Origin: Xestospongia muta
Lineage: Eukaryota > Porifera > Demospongiae > Haplosclerida > Petrosiidae
Reading direction: 5' to 3'
Assembly: GCA_963693285.1 (NCBI GenBank)
Contig: OY848930.1
Span: 2,666,001 to 2,730,000, forward strand
Length of the DNA: 64,000 nt
Every line of letters starts with the position of its first letter. Position 1 is the stretch's first letter. The position numbers were made by a program, and so were the translations under genes. The notes under the pieces were generated by a model. It saw only the letters and a list, made by a program, of their open reading frames with translations. It did no database searches and was not told where the DNA came from. Shown here piece by piece: positions 48,701-61,655 of the stretch.

Positions 48701-51700
48701 GGTTAAAACTCTAAAATAAAGAGTTAAAGTTTTTTAAGAGTTAAAAAAGATTAGAAATTAACTGTGAAAACTGGTTAAATAAGCTGATCTAAGAGTTTAG
48801 TAAGTTTATCTATCTTAAATATACTAATAAAGTAGTCTAAATAGGTTAAAACTCTAAAATAAAGAGTTTAGAGCTTTCTGAAAGTTAAAAAAGATTAGAT
48901 ATTAACTGTGAAAACTGGTTAAATAAGCTGATCTAAAGAGTTTAGTAAGTTTATCTGTCTTAAATATACTAATAAAGAAGTCCAAATAGGTTAAAACTCT
49001 AAAATAAAGAGTTTAGAGCTCTTTGAAAGTTAAAAAAGGTTAGAAATTAACTGTGAAAACTGGTTAAATAAGCTGATCTAAAGAGTTTAGTAAGTTTATC
49101 TGTCTTAAATATACTATTAAAGTAGTCTAAATGGGTTAAAACTCTAAAATAAAGAGTTTAGAGCTTTTTATAACTTAAAAAAGATTAGAAATTAACTGTG
49201 AAAACTGGTTAAATAAGCTGATCTAAAGAGTTTAGTAAGTTTATCTGTCTTAAATACACTAATAAAGTAGTCTAAATAGGTTAAAACTCTAAAATAAAGA
49301 GTTTAAAGTTTTTTAAGAGTTAAAAAAGATTAGAAATTAACTGTGAAAACTGGTTAAATAAGCTGATCTAAAGAGTTTAGTAAGTTTATCTGTCTTAAAT
49401 ATACTAATAAAGTAGTCTAAAGACGTTAAAACTCTAAAATAAAGAGTTTAGAGCTTTTTGAAAGTTAATAAAGATTAGAAATTAACTGTGAAAACTGGTT
49501 AAATAAGCTGATCTAAAGAGTTTAGTAAGTTTATCTGTCTTAAATATACCAATAAAGTAGGCTAATTAGGTTAAAACTCTAAAATAAAGAGTTTAAAGCT
49601 TTTTGAAAGTTAAAAAAGATTGGAAATTAACTGTGAAAACTGGTTAAATAAGCTGATCTAAAGAGTTTAGTAAGTTTATCTGTCTTAAATATACTAATAA
49701 AGTAGTCTAAATAGGTTAAAACTCTAAAATAAAGAGTTTAGAGCTTTTTGAAAGTTAAAAACGATTTGAAATTAACTGTGAAAACTGGTTAAATAAGCTG
49801 ATCTAAAGAGTTTAGTAAGTTTATCTGTCTTAAATATACTAATAAAGGAGTCCAAATAGGTTAAAACTCTAAAATAAAGAGTTTAGAGCTTTTTGAAAGT
49901 TAAAAAAGATTACAAATTAATAGTGAAAACTGGTTAAATAAGCTGATCTAAAGAGTTTAGTAAGTTTATCTGTCTTAAATATACTAATAAAGTAGTCTAA
50001 ATGGGTTAAAACTGTAAAATAAAGAGTTTAGAGCTTTTTGAAAGTTAAAAAAGATTAGAAATTAACTGTGAAAACTGGTTAAATAAGCTGATCTAAAGAG
50101 TTTAGTAAGTTTATCTGTCTTAAATATACTAATAAAGTAGTCTAAATAGGTTAAAACTCTAAAATAAAGGGTTTAGAGCTTTTTGAAAGTAAAAAAGATT
50201 AGAAATTAACTGTGAAAACGGGTTAAATAAGCTGATCTAAAGAGTTTAGTAAGTTTATCTGTCTTAAATATACTAATAAAGTAGTCTAAATAGGTTAAAA
50301 CTCTAAAATAAAGAGTTTAGAGCTTTCTGAAAGTTAAAAAAGATTTGAAATTAACTGTGAAAACTGGTTAAATAAGCTGATCTAAAGAGTTTAGTAAGTT
50401 TATCTGTCTTAAATATACTAATAATGTAGTCTAAATAGGTGAAAACTCTAAAATAAAGAGTTTAAAGCTTTGTGAAAGTTAAAAAGGTTAGAAATTAACT
50501 GTGAAAACGGGTTAAATAAGCTGATCTAAAGAGTTTAGTAACTTTATGTGTCTTAATAGACTAATAAAGTAGTCTAAATAGGTGAAAACTCTAAAATAAA
50601 GAGTTTAGAGCTTTTTGAAAGTTAAAAAGGTTAGAAATTAACTGTGAAAACGGGTTAAATAAGCTGATCTAAAGAGTTTAGTAAGTTTATCTGTCTTAAA
50701 TGTACTAATAAAGTAGTCTAAATAGGTTAAAATTCTAAAATAAAGAGTTTAGAGCTTTTTGAAAGTTAAAAAAGATTAGAAATTAACTGTGAAAACAGGT
50801 TAAATAAGCTGATCTAAAGAGTTTAGTAAGTTTATCTGTCTTAAATATACTAATAAAGTAGTCTAAATAGGTTAAAACTCTAAAATAAAGAGTTTAGAGC
50901 TTTCTGAAAGTTAAAAAAGATTAGAAATTAACTGTGAAAACGGGTTAAATAAGTTGATCTAAAGAGTTTTGTAAGTTTATTTCTTTTAAATATACTAATA
51001 AAGTAGTCTAAATAGGTTAAAACTCTAAAATAAAGAGTTTAAAGCTTTTTGAAAGTTAAAAAGATTAGAAATTAACAGTGAAAACTGGTTAAATAAGTTG
51101 ATTTAATGAGTTTAGTAAGTTTATCTGTCTTAAATATACTAATAAAGTAGTCTAAATAGGTTAAAACTCTAAAATAAAGAGTTTAGAGCTTTCTGAAAGT
51201 TAAAAAGATTAGAAATTAACTGTTAAAACGGGTTAAATAAGTTGATCTAAAGAGTTTAGTAAGTTTATCTGTCTTAAATATACTAATAAAGTAGTCTAAA
51301 TAGGTTAAAACTCTAAAATAAAGAGTTTAAAGCTTTTTAAAAGTTAAAAAGATTAGAAATTAACTGTGAAAACTGGTTAAATAAGTTGATTTAATGAGTT
51401 TAGTAAGTTTATCTGTCTTAAATATGCTAATAAAGTTGTCTAAATAGGTTAAAACACTAAATCAAAGAGTCTAGAGCTTTCTGAAAGTTAAAAAAGATTA
51501 GAAATTAACAGTGAAAACTGGTTAAATAAGCTGATCTAAAGAGTTTAGTAAGTTCATCTGTCTTAAATATACTAATAAAGTAGTCTAAATAGGTTAAAAC
51601 TCTAAAATAAAGAGTTTAGAGCTTTCTGAAAGTTAAAAAAGATTAGAAATTAACTGTGAAAACTGGTTAAATAAGCTGATCTAAAGAGTTTAGTAAGTTT

Positions 51701-54565
51701 ATCTGTCTTAAATATACTAATAAAGTAGTCTAAATAGGTTAAAACTCTAAAATAAAGAGTTTAAAGCTTTTTGAAAGTTAACAAAGATTAGAAATTAACT
51801 GTGAAAACGGTTAAAATAAGCTGATCTAAAGAGTTTAGTAAGTTTATCTGTGTTAAATATACTAATAAAGTAGTCTAAATAGGTTAAAAATCTAAAATAA
51901 AGAGTTTAGAGCTTTTTGAAAGTTAAAAAAGATTAGAAATTAACTGTGAAAACTGGTTAAATAAGCTGATCTAAAGAGTTTAGTAAGTTTATCTGTCTTA
52001 AATACACTAATAAAGTAGTCTAAATAGGTTAAAACTCTAAAATAAAGAGTTTAAAGTTTTTTAAGAGTTAAAAAAGATTAGAAATTAACAGTGAAAACTG
52101 GTTAAATAAGCTGATCTAAAGAGTTTAATAAGTTTATCTGTCTTAAATATACTAATAAAGTAGTCTAAAGAGGTTAAAACTCTAAAATAAAGTGTTTAGA
52201 GCTTTTTGAAATTTAATAAAGATTTGAAATTAACTGTGAAAACTGGTTAAATAAGCTGATCTAAAGAGTTTAGTAAGTTTATCTGTCTTAAATATACCAA
52301 TAAAGTAGTCTATATAGGTTAAAACTCTAAAATAAAGAGTTTAAAGCTTTTTGAAAGTTAAAAAAGATTAGAAATTAACTGTGAAAACTGGTTAAATAAG
52401 CTGATCTAAAGAGTTTAGTAAGTTTATCTGTCTTAAATATAGTAATAAAGTAGTCTAAATAGGTTAAAACTCTAAAATAAAGAGTTTAGAGCTTTTTGAA
52501 AGTTAAAAACGATTTGAAATTAACTGTGAAAACTGGTTAAATAAGCTGATCTAAAGAGTTTAGTAAGTTTATCTGTCTTAAATATACTAATAAAGTAGTC
52601 TAAATAGGTTAAAACTCTAAAATAAAGAGTTTAGAGCTTTCTGAAAGTTAAAAAAGATTAGATATTAACTGTGAAAACTGGTTAAATAAGCTGATCTAAA
52701 GAGTTTAGTAAGTTTATCTGTCTTAAATATACTAATAAAGAAGTCCAAATAGGTTAAAACTCTAAAATAAAGAGTTTAGAGCTTTTTGAAAGTTAAAAAA
52801 GATTACAAATTATCAGTGAAAACTGGTTAAATAAGCTGATCTAAAGAGTTTAGTAAGTTTATCTGTCTTAAATATACTAATAAAGTAGTCTAAATAGGTT
52901 AAAACTCTAAAATAAAGAGTTTAGAGCTTTCTGAAAGTTAAAAAAGATTAGATATTAACTGTGAAAACTGGTTAAATAAGCTGATCTAAAGAGTTTAGTA
53001 AGTTTATCTGTCTTAAATATACTAATAAAGAAGTCCAAATAGGTTAAAACTCTAAAATAAAGAGTTTAGAGCTTTTTGAAAGTTAAAAAAGATTACAAAT
53101 TATCAGTGAAAACTGGTTAAATAAGCTGATCTAAAGAGTTTAGTAAGTTTATCTGTCTTAAATATACTAATAAAGTAGTCTAAATGGGTTAAAACTCTAA
53201 AATAAAGAGTTTAGAGCTTTTTGAAAGTTAAAAAAGATTAGAAATTAACTGTGAAAACTGGTTAAATAAGCTGATCTAAAGAGTTTAGTAAGTTTATCTG
53301 TCTTAAATATACTAATAAAGTAGTCTAAATAGGTTAAAACTCTAAAATAAAGAGTTTAGAGCTTTTTGAAATTTAAAAAAGATTAGAATTTCACTGTGAA
53401 AACTGGTTAAATAAGCTGATCTAAAGAGTTTAGTAAGTTTATCTGTCTTAAATATACTAATAAAGTAGTCTAAATAGATTAAAACTCTAAAATAAAGAGT
53501 TTAAAGTTTTTTCAGAGTTAAAAAAGATTAGAAATTAAGTGTGAAAACTGGTTAAATAAGCTGATCTAAAGAGTTTAGTAAGTTTATCTGTCTTAAATAT
53601 ACTAATAAAGTAGTCTAAATAGGTTAAAACTCTAAATAAAGAGTTTAGAGCTTTTCGAAATTTAAGAAAGATTAGAAATTAAGTGTGAAAATTGGTTAAA
53701 TAAGCTGATCTAAAGAGTTTAGTAAGTTTATCTGTCTTAAATATACTAATAAAGTAGTCTAAATAGGTTAAAACTCTAAAATAAAGAGTTTAGAGCTTTC
53801 TGAAAGTTAAAAAAGATTAGAAATTAACTGTGAAAACTGGTTAAATAAGCTGATCTAAAGAGTTTAGTAAGTTTATCTGTCTTAAATATACTAATAAAGT
53901 AGTCTAAATAGGTTAAAACCCTAAAATAAAGACTTTCGAGGTTTCTGAAAGTTAAAAAAGATTAGAAATTAACTGTGAAACTGGATAAATAAGCTGATCT
54001 AAAGAGTTTAGTAAGTTTATCTGTCTTAAATATACTAATAAAGTAGTCTAAATAGGTTAAAACTCTAAAATAAAGAGTTTAGAGCCTTTTGAAATTTAAG
54101 AAAGATTAGAAATTAAGTGTGAAAATTGGTTAAATAAGCTGATCTAAAGAGTTTAGTAAGTTTATCTGTCTTAAATATACTAATAAAGTAGTCTAAATAG
54201 GTTAAAACTCTAAAATAAAGAGTTTAGAGCTTTTTGAAAGTTAAAAAAGATTAGAAATTAACTGTGAAACGGGTTAAATAAGCTGATCTAAAGAGTTTAG
54301 TAAGTTTATCTGATTTAAATATACTAATAAAGTAGTCTAAATAGGTTAAAACTCTAAAATAAAGAGTTTAGAGCTTTCTGAAAGTTAAAAAAGATTAGAA
54401 ATTAACTGTGAAAACTGGTTAAATAAGCTGATCTAAAGAGTTTAGTAAGTTTATCTGTCTTAAATATACTAATAAAGTAGTCTAAATAGGTTAAAACTCT
54501 AAAATAAAGACTTTCGAGGTTTCTGAAAGTTAAAAAAGATTAGAAATTAACTGTGAAACTGGATA
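45737..54565 (+). repeat. 9.1-kb unit, copy 2 (about 8.8 kb)
   Basis: This is the tandem copy of 36,620-45,736. It lacks the 577-bp internal duplication of copy 1 and has two extra monomers (289 bp) at about 54,210-54,500, which moves the gactttcgagg monomer from 45,680 to 54,509. The sum 9,117 - 577 + 289 gives the length of 8,829 bp. Private substitutions include ttaactatac near 47,226, gttcatttgtc near 48,082, aaaaggttag near 49,037 and aatatgctaat near 51,422. Confidence 0.88.
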
Positions 54566-57500
54566 AATAAGCTGATCTAAAGAGTTTAGTAAGTTTATCT
54601 GTCTTAAATATACTAATAAAGTAGTCTAAATAGGTTAAAACTCTAAAATAAAGAGTTTAGAGCCTTTTGAAATTTAAGAAAGATTAGAAATTAAGTGTGA
54701 AAATTGGTTAAATAAGCTGATCTAAAGAGTTTAGTAAGTTTATCTGTCTTAAATATACTAATAAAGTAGTCTAAATAGGTTAAAACTCTAAAATAAAGAG
54801 TTTAGAGCTTTTTGAAAGTTAAAAAAATTAGAAATTAACTGTGAAAACTGGTTAAATAAGCTGATCTAAAGAGTTTAGTAAGTTTATCTGTCTTAAATAT
54901 ACTAATAAAGTAGTCTAAATAGGTTAAAACTCTAAAATAAAGAGTTTAGAGCTTTTTGAAAGTTAAAAAAGATCAGAAATTAACTGTGAAAACTGGTTAA
55001 ATAAGCTGATTTAAAGAGTTTAGTAAGTTTATCTGTCTTAAATATACTAATAAAGTAGTCTAAATAGGTTAAAACTCTAAAATAAAGAGTTTAGAGCTTT
55101 CTGAAAGATAAAAAGATTAGAAATTAACAGTGAAAACTGGTTAAATAAGCTGATCTAAAGAGTTTAGTAAGTTTATCTGTCTTAAATATACTAATAAACT
55201 ACTCTAAATAGGTTAAAACTCTAAAATAAAGACTTTAAAGTTTTTTAAGAGTTAAAAACGATAAGAAATTAACTGTGAAAACTGGTTAAATAAGCTGATC
55301 TAAAGAGTTTAGTAAGTTTATCTGTCTTAAATATACTAATAAAGTAGTCTAAATAGGTTAAAACTCAAAAAAAAGAGTTTAGAGCTTTCTGAAAGTTAAA
55401 AGATTAGAAATTAACAGTGAAAACTAGTTAAATAAGCTGATCTAAAGAGTTTAGTAAGTTTATCTGTCTTAAATATGCTAATAAAGTAGTATAAATAGGT
55501 TAAAACTCTAAAATAAAGAGTTTAGAGCTTTCTGAAAGTTAAAAAAGATTAGAAATTAACTGTGAAAACTGGTTAAATAGGCTGATCTAAAGAGTTTAGT
55601 AAGTTTATCTGTCTTAAATATACTAATAAAGTAGTCTAAATAGGTTAAAACTCTAAAATAAAGAGTTTAGAGCTTTCTGAAAGTTAAACAAGATTAGAAA
55701 TTAACAGTGAAAACTGGTTAAATAAGCTGACCTAAAGAGTTTAGTTAGTTTATCTGTCTTAAATATACTAATAAAGTAGTCTAAATAGGTTAAAACTCTA
55801 AAATAAAGAGTTTAGAGCTTTTTGAAATTTAAAAAAGATTAGAATTTCACTGTGAAAACTGGTTAAATAAGCTCATGTAAAGAGTTTAGTAAGTTTATCT
55901 GCCTTAAATATACTAATAAAGTAGTCTAAATAGATTAAAACTCTAAAATAAAGAGTTTAAAGTTTTTTTAGAGTTAAAAAAGATTAGAAATTAACTGTTA
56001 AAACGGCTTAAATAAGCTGATCTAAAGAGTTTAGTAAGTTTATCTGTCTTAAATATACTAATAAAGTAGTATAAATAGGTTAAAACTCTAAATAAAGAGT
56101 TTAGAGCTTTTCGAAATTTAAGAAAGATTAGAAATTAAGTGTGAAAATTGGTTAAATAAGCTGATCTAAAGAGTTTAGTAAGTTTATCGGTCTTAAATAT
56201 ACTAATAAAGTAGTCTAAATAGGTTAAAACTCTAAAATAAAGAGTTTAGAGCTTTCTGAAAGTTAAAAAAGATTAGAAATTAACTGTGAAAACTGCTTAA
56301 ATAAGCTGATCTAAAGAGTTTAGTAAGTTTATCTGTCTTAAATATACTAATAAAGTAGTCTAAAAAGGTTAAAACTCTAAAATAAAGGGTTTAGAGCTTT
56401 TTGAAAGTTAAAAAAGATTAGAAATTAACTGTGAAAACGGGTTAATTAAGCTGATCTAATGAGTTTAATAAGTTTATCTGTCTTAAATATACTAATAAAG
56501 TAGTGTAAATAGGTTAAACTCCAAAATAAAGAGTTTAGTGCTTTCTGAAAGTTAAAAAAGATTAGAAATTAACTGTGAAAACTGGTTAAATAAGCTGATC
56601 TAAAGAGTTTAGTAAGTTTATCTGTCTTAAATACACTAATAAAGTAGTCTAAATTGGTTAAAACTCTAAAATAAAGAGTTTAAAGTTTTTTAACAGTTAA
56701 AAAAGATTAGAAATTAACTGTGAAAACTGGTTAAATAAGCTGATCTAAAGAGTTTAGTAAGTTTATCTGTCTTAAATATACTAATAAAGTAGTCTAAATA
56801 GGTTAAAACTCTAAAATAAAGAGTTTAGAGCTTTCTGAAAGTTAAAAAGATTAGAAATTAACTGTGAAAACTGGTTAAATAAGCTGATCTAAAGAGTTTA
56901 GTAAGTTTATCTGTGTTAAATATACTAATAAAGTAGTCTAAATAGGTTAAAACTCTAAATTAAAGAGTTTAGAGCTTTTTGAAAGTTAAAAAAGATTAGA
57001 AATTAACTGTGAAAACTGGTTAAATAAGCTGATCTAAAGAGTTTAGTAAGTTTATCTGTCTTAAATATACTAATAAAGTAGTCTAAATAGGTTAAAACTC
57101 TAAAATAAAGAGTTTAGAGGTTTTTGAAAGTAAAAAAAGATTAGAAATTAACTGTGAAAACTGGTTAAATAAGCGGATCTAAAGAGTTTAGTAAGTTTAT
57201 CTGTCTTAAATATACCAATAAAGTAGTCTAAATAGGTTAAAACTCTAAAATAAAGAGTTTAGACCTTTTTGAAATTTAAACAACATTAGAAATTAACTGT
57301 GAAAACGGTTAAAATAAGCTGATCTAAAGATTTTAGTAAGTTTATCTGTCTTAAATATACTAATAAAGTAGTCTAAATAGGTTAAAACTCTAAAATAAAG
57401 AGTTTAGAGCTTTTTGAAAGTTAAAAAAGATTAGAAATTAACTGTGAAAACTGGTTAAATAGGCTGATCTAAAGAGTTTAGTTAGTTTATCTGTCTTAAA

Positions 57501-60500
57501 TATACTAATAAAGTAGTCTAAATAGGTTAAAACTCTAAAATAAAAAGTTTAGGGCTTTCTGAATGTTAAAAAAGATTAGAAATTAACTGTAAAAACTGGT
57601 TAAATAAGCTGATCTAAAGAGTTTAGTAAGTTTATCTGTCTTAAATACACTAATAAAGTAGTCTAAATAGGTTAAAACTCTAAAATAAAGAGTTTAAAGT
57701 TTTTTAAGAGTTAAAAAAGATTATAAATTAACTGTGAAAACTGGTTAAATAAGCTGATCTAAAGAGTTTAGTAAGTTTATCTGTCTTAAATATACTAATA
57801 AAGTAGTCTAAAGAGGTTAAAACTCTAAAATAAAGAGTTTAGAGCTTTTTGAAAGTTAATAAAGATTAGAAATTAACTGTGAAAACGGGTTACATAAGCT
57901 GATCTAAAGAGTTTAGTAAGTTTATCTGTTTTAAATATACTAATAAAGTACTCTAAATAGGTTAAAACTCTAAAATAAAGAGTTTAGACCTTTTTGAAAT
58001 TTAAACAACATTAGAAATTAACTGTGAAAACGGTTAAAATAAGCTGATCTAAAGAGTTTAGTAAGTTTATCTGTCTTAAATATACTAATAAAGTAGTCTA
58101 AATAGGTTAAAACTCTAAAATAAAGAGTTTAGAGCTTTTTGAAAGTTAAAAAAGATTAGAAATTAACTGTGAAAACTGGTTAAATAGGCTGAACTAAAGA
58201 GTTTAGTTAGTTTATCTGTCTTAAATATACTAATAAAGTAGTCTAAATAGGTTAAAACTCTAAAATAAAGAGTTTAGAGCTTTCTGAAAGTTAAAAAAGA
58301 TTAGAAATTAACTGTGAAAACTGGTTAAATAAGCTGATCTAAAGAGTTTAGTATGTTTATCTGTCTTAAATACACTAATAAAGTAGTCTAAATAGGTTAA
58401 AACTCTAAAATAAAGAGTTTAAAGTTTTTTAAGAGTTTAAAAAGATTATAAATTAACTGTGAAAACTGGTTAAATAAGCTGATCTAAAGAGTTTAGTAAG
58501 TTTATCTGTCTTAAATATACTAATAAAGTAGTCTAAAGAGGTTAAAACTCTAAAATAAAGAGTTTAGAGCTTTTTGAAAGTTAATAAAGATTAGAAATTA
58601 ACTGTGAAAACGGGTTAGATAAGCTGATCTAAAGAGTTTAGTAAGTTTATCTGTTTTAAATATACTAATAAAGTAGTCTAAATAGGTTAAAACTCTAAAA
58701 TAAAGAGTTTAGAGCTTTTTGAAAGTTAAAAAAGATCAGAAATTAACTGTGAAAACTGGTTAAATAAGCTGATTTAAAGAGTTTAGTAAGTTTATCTGTC
58801 TTAAATAAACTAATAAAGTAGTCTAAATAGGTTGATGCTCTAAAATAAAGAGTTTAGAGCTTTTTGAAAGTTAAACAAGATTAGAAATTAACTGTGAAAA
58901 CTGGTTAAATAAGCTGATCTAAAGATTTTAGTAAGTTTATCTGTCTTAAATATACTAATAAACTAGTCTAAATAGGTTAAAACTCTAAAATAAAAAGTTT
59001 AAATTTTTTTAAAAGTTAAAAAAGATTAGAAATTAACTGTGAAAACTAGTTAAATAAGTTGATTTAATGAGTTTAGTAAGGTTATCTGTCTTAAATATAC
59101 TAATAAAGTAGTCTAAATAGGTTAAAACTCTAAATGAAAGAGTCTAGAGCTTTCTGAAAGTTAAAAAAGATTAGAAATTAACAGTGAAAACTGGTTAAAT
59201 AAGCTGATCTAAAGAGTTTAGTAAGTTTATCTGTCTTAAATATACTAATAAAGTAGTCTAAATAGGTTAAAACTCTAAAATAAAGGGTTTAGAGCTTTCT
59301 GAAAGTTAAAAAAGATTAGAAATTAACTGTGAAAACTGGTTAAATAAGCTGATCTAAAGAGTTTAGTAAGTTTATCTTTCTTAAATATACTAATAAAGTA
59401 GTCTAAATAGGTTAAAACTCTAAAATAAAGAGTTTAAAGCTTTTTGAAAGTTAAAAAAGATGAGAAATTAACTGTGAAAACGGTTAAAATAAGCTGATCT
59501 AAAGAGTTTAGTAAGTTTATCTGTCTTAAATATACTAATAAAGTAGTCTAAATAGGTTGAAACTCTAAAATAAAGACTTTAGAGCTTTCTGAAAGTTAAA
59601 ACGATTAGAAATTAACTGTGAAAACTGGTTAAATAAGCTGATCTAAAGAGTTTAGTAAATTTATCTGTGTTAAATATACTAATAAAGTAGTCTAAATAGG
59701 TTAAAACTCTAAATTAAAGAGTTTAGAGCTTTCTGAAAGTTAAAAAAGATTAGAAATTAACTGTGAAAACTGGTTAAATAAGCTGATCTAAAGAGTTTAG
59801 TAAGTTTATCTGTGTTAAATATACTAATAAAGTAGTCTAAATAGGTTAAAACTCTAAAATAAAGAGTTTAGAGCTTTTTGAAAGTAAAAAAAGATTAGAA
59901 ATTAAGTATGAAAACAGGTTAAATAAGCTGATCTAAAGAGTTTAGTAAGTTTATCTGTCTTAAATATACTAATAAAGTAGTCTAAATAGGTTAAAACTCT
60001 AAAATAAAGAGTTTAGACCTTTTTGAAATTTAAACAACATTAGAAATTAACTGAGAAAACGGTTAAAATAAGCTGATCTAAAGAGTTTAGTAAGTTTATC
60101 TGTCTTAAATATACTAATAAACTAGTCTAAATAGGTTAAAACTCTAAAATAAAGAGTTTAGAGCTTTTTGAAAGTTAAAAAAGATTAGAAATTAACTGTG
60201 AAAACTGGTTAAATAGGCTGATCTAAAGAGTTTAGTTAGTTTATCTGTCTTAAATATACTAATAAAGTAGTCTAAATAGGTTAAAACTCTAAAATAAAGA
60301 GTTTAGAGCTTTCTGAAAGTTAAAAAAGATTAGAAATTAACTGTGAAAACTGGTTAAATAAGCTGATCTAAAGAGTTTAGTAAGTTTATCTGTCTTAAAT
60401 ACACTAATAAAGTAATCTAAATAGGTTAAAACTCTAAAATAAAGAGTTTAAAGTTTTTTTAGAGTTAAAAAAGATTATAAATTAACTGTGAAAACGGGTT

Positions 60501-61495
60501 AAATAAGCTGATCTAAAGAGTTTAGTAAGTTTATCTGTCTTAAATATACTAATAAAGTAGTCTAAAGAGGTTAAAACTCTAAAATAAAGAGTTTAGAGCT
60601 TTTTGAAAGTTAATAAATATTAGAAATTAACTGTGAAAACGGGTTAAATAAGCTGATCTAAAGAGTTTAGTAAGTTTATCTGTCTTAAATATACTAATAA
60701 AGTAGTCTAAATAGATTAAAACTCTAAAATAAAGAGTTTAGAGCTTTTTGAAAGTAAAAAAGATTAAAAATTAACTATGAAAATTGGTTAAATAAGCTGA
60801 TCTAATGAGTTTAGTAAGTTTATTTGTCTTAAATATACTAATAAAGTAGTCTAAATAGGTTAAAACTCTAAAATAAAGAGTTTAGAGCTTTCTGAAAGTT
60901 AAAAAAGATTAGAAATTAACTGTGAAAACGGGTTAAATAAGCTGATGTAAAGAGTTTAGTAAGTTTATCTGTCTTAAATATACTAATAAAGTAGTCTAAA
61001 TAGGTTAAAACTCTAAAATAAAGAGTTTAGAGCTTTCTGAAAGTAAAAAAATATTAGAAATTAACTGTGAAAACTGGTTAAATAAGCTGATCTAAAGAGT
61101 TTAGTAAGTTTATCTGTCTTAAATATACTAATAAAGTAGTCTAAATAGGTTAAAACTCTAAAATAAAGAGTTTAGAGCTTTCTGAAAGTAAAAAAATATT
61201 AGAAATTAACTGTGAAAACTGGTTAAATAAGCTGATCTAAAGAGTTTAGTAAGTTTATCTGTCTTAAATATACTAATAAAGTAGTCTAAATAGGTAAAAA
61301 CTCTAAAATAAAGAGTTTAAAGCTTTGTGAAAGTTAAAAAGGTTAGAAATTAACTGTGAAAACGGGTTAAATAAGCTGATCTAAAGAGTTTAGTAAGTTT
61401 ACCTGTCTTAAATATACTAATAAAGTAGTCTAAATAGGTTAAAACTCTAAAATAAAGAGTTCAGAGCTTTCTGAAAGTTAAAAAAGATTAGAAAT
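54566..61495 (+). repeat. Third pass through the 33.7-39.3 kb monomer order, cut by the inversion
   Basis: After the second 9.1-kb copy the array resumes the order seen from about 33,700: gagccttttg 33,822/54,660, catgtaaag 35,181/55,874, tactctaaat 36,531/57,949, ggttgatgc 37,412/58,830, gaccttttt 36,569/57,987 and aggtaaaaac 39,294/61,292. Offsets grow from 20,838 to 21,998 because of small monomer gains and losses. This pass is visibly more diverged than the two 9.1-kb copies are from each other. It stops part-way through a monomer at the orientation switch. Confidence 0.8.
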
Positions 61496-61655
61496 TAACT
61501 ATGATTTCTAATCTTTTTTAACTTTCAGAAAGCTCTAAACTCTTTATTTTAGAGTTTTAACCTATTTAGACTACTTTATTAGTATATTTAAGACAGATAA
61601 ACTTACTAAACTCTTTAGATCAGCTTATTTAACCAGTTTTCACAGTTAATTTCTA
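61344..61655. repeat. Near-perfect palindrome at the orientation switch
   Basis: The left arm 61,344-61,495 and the right arm 61,504-61,655 are reverse complements over 152 bp with three mismatches that I can see (gttcag/gtttag, tacctg/tatctg, cggg/ctgg in left-arm sense). Beyond about 152 bp a small indel and more differences appear, but monomer-level similarity continues. The similarity may simply reflect that both arms are the same satellite. A palindrome this long with an 8-base centre can extrude as a cruciform and is difficult to clone and sequence. Confidence 0.93.
61496..61503. other. Inversion junction (8-bp centre)
   Basis: The eight bases taactatg separate the two arms. The left monomer can be followed to about monomer offset 133 (ttaactatga; the ctatgaaaa variant is known in this array, for example at about 38,920). 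The right monomer, read on the minus strand, stops at offset 124 (agaaat). No inserted foreign sequence and no target-site duplication are visible, and at most one base of overlap is shared at the join. Confidence 0.9.

Larger units (their letters stand above)
1..61495 (+). repeat. Main satellite array, about 145-bp monomer, head to tail
   Basis: Roughly 424 head-to-tail copies of one AT-rich monomer fill this stretch with no interruption that I could find. The spacing is read directly: successive copies of the landmark taagctgatctaaag lie 145 bp apart (for example 13,182, 13,327 and 13,472). Long-range shifts divide into about 144.7-145.0 bp per monomer because single-base deletions are common. 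Most monomers look more than 90% alike, and differences are shared by sets of monomers in a fixed order. A near-nucleosomal, AT-rich monomer in arrays of tens of kilobases is typical of eukaryotic centromeric or heterochromatic satellite DNA; that assignment is inference. Strand '+' simply names the orientation of the majority. The monomer length is not divisible by three and it carries stop codons in all three forward phases, so no long reading frame can persist. Confidence 0.98.

Noticed and set aside
1..61495. CRISPR array
   Set aside because: The whole 145-bp period is repeated; there are no short repeats separated by unique spacers and no cas genes.
61496..61503. Transposon insertion or terminal inverted repeat at the switch point
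   Set aside because: Both arms are ordinary satellite. There is no foreign sequence, no target-site duplication and no element body; the centre is 8 bases, five of which continue the left monomer.
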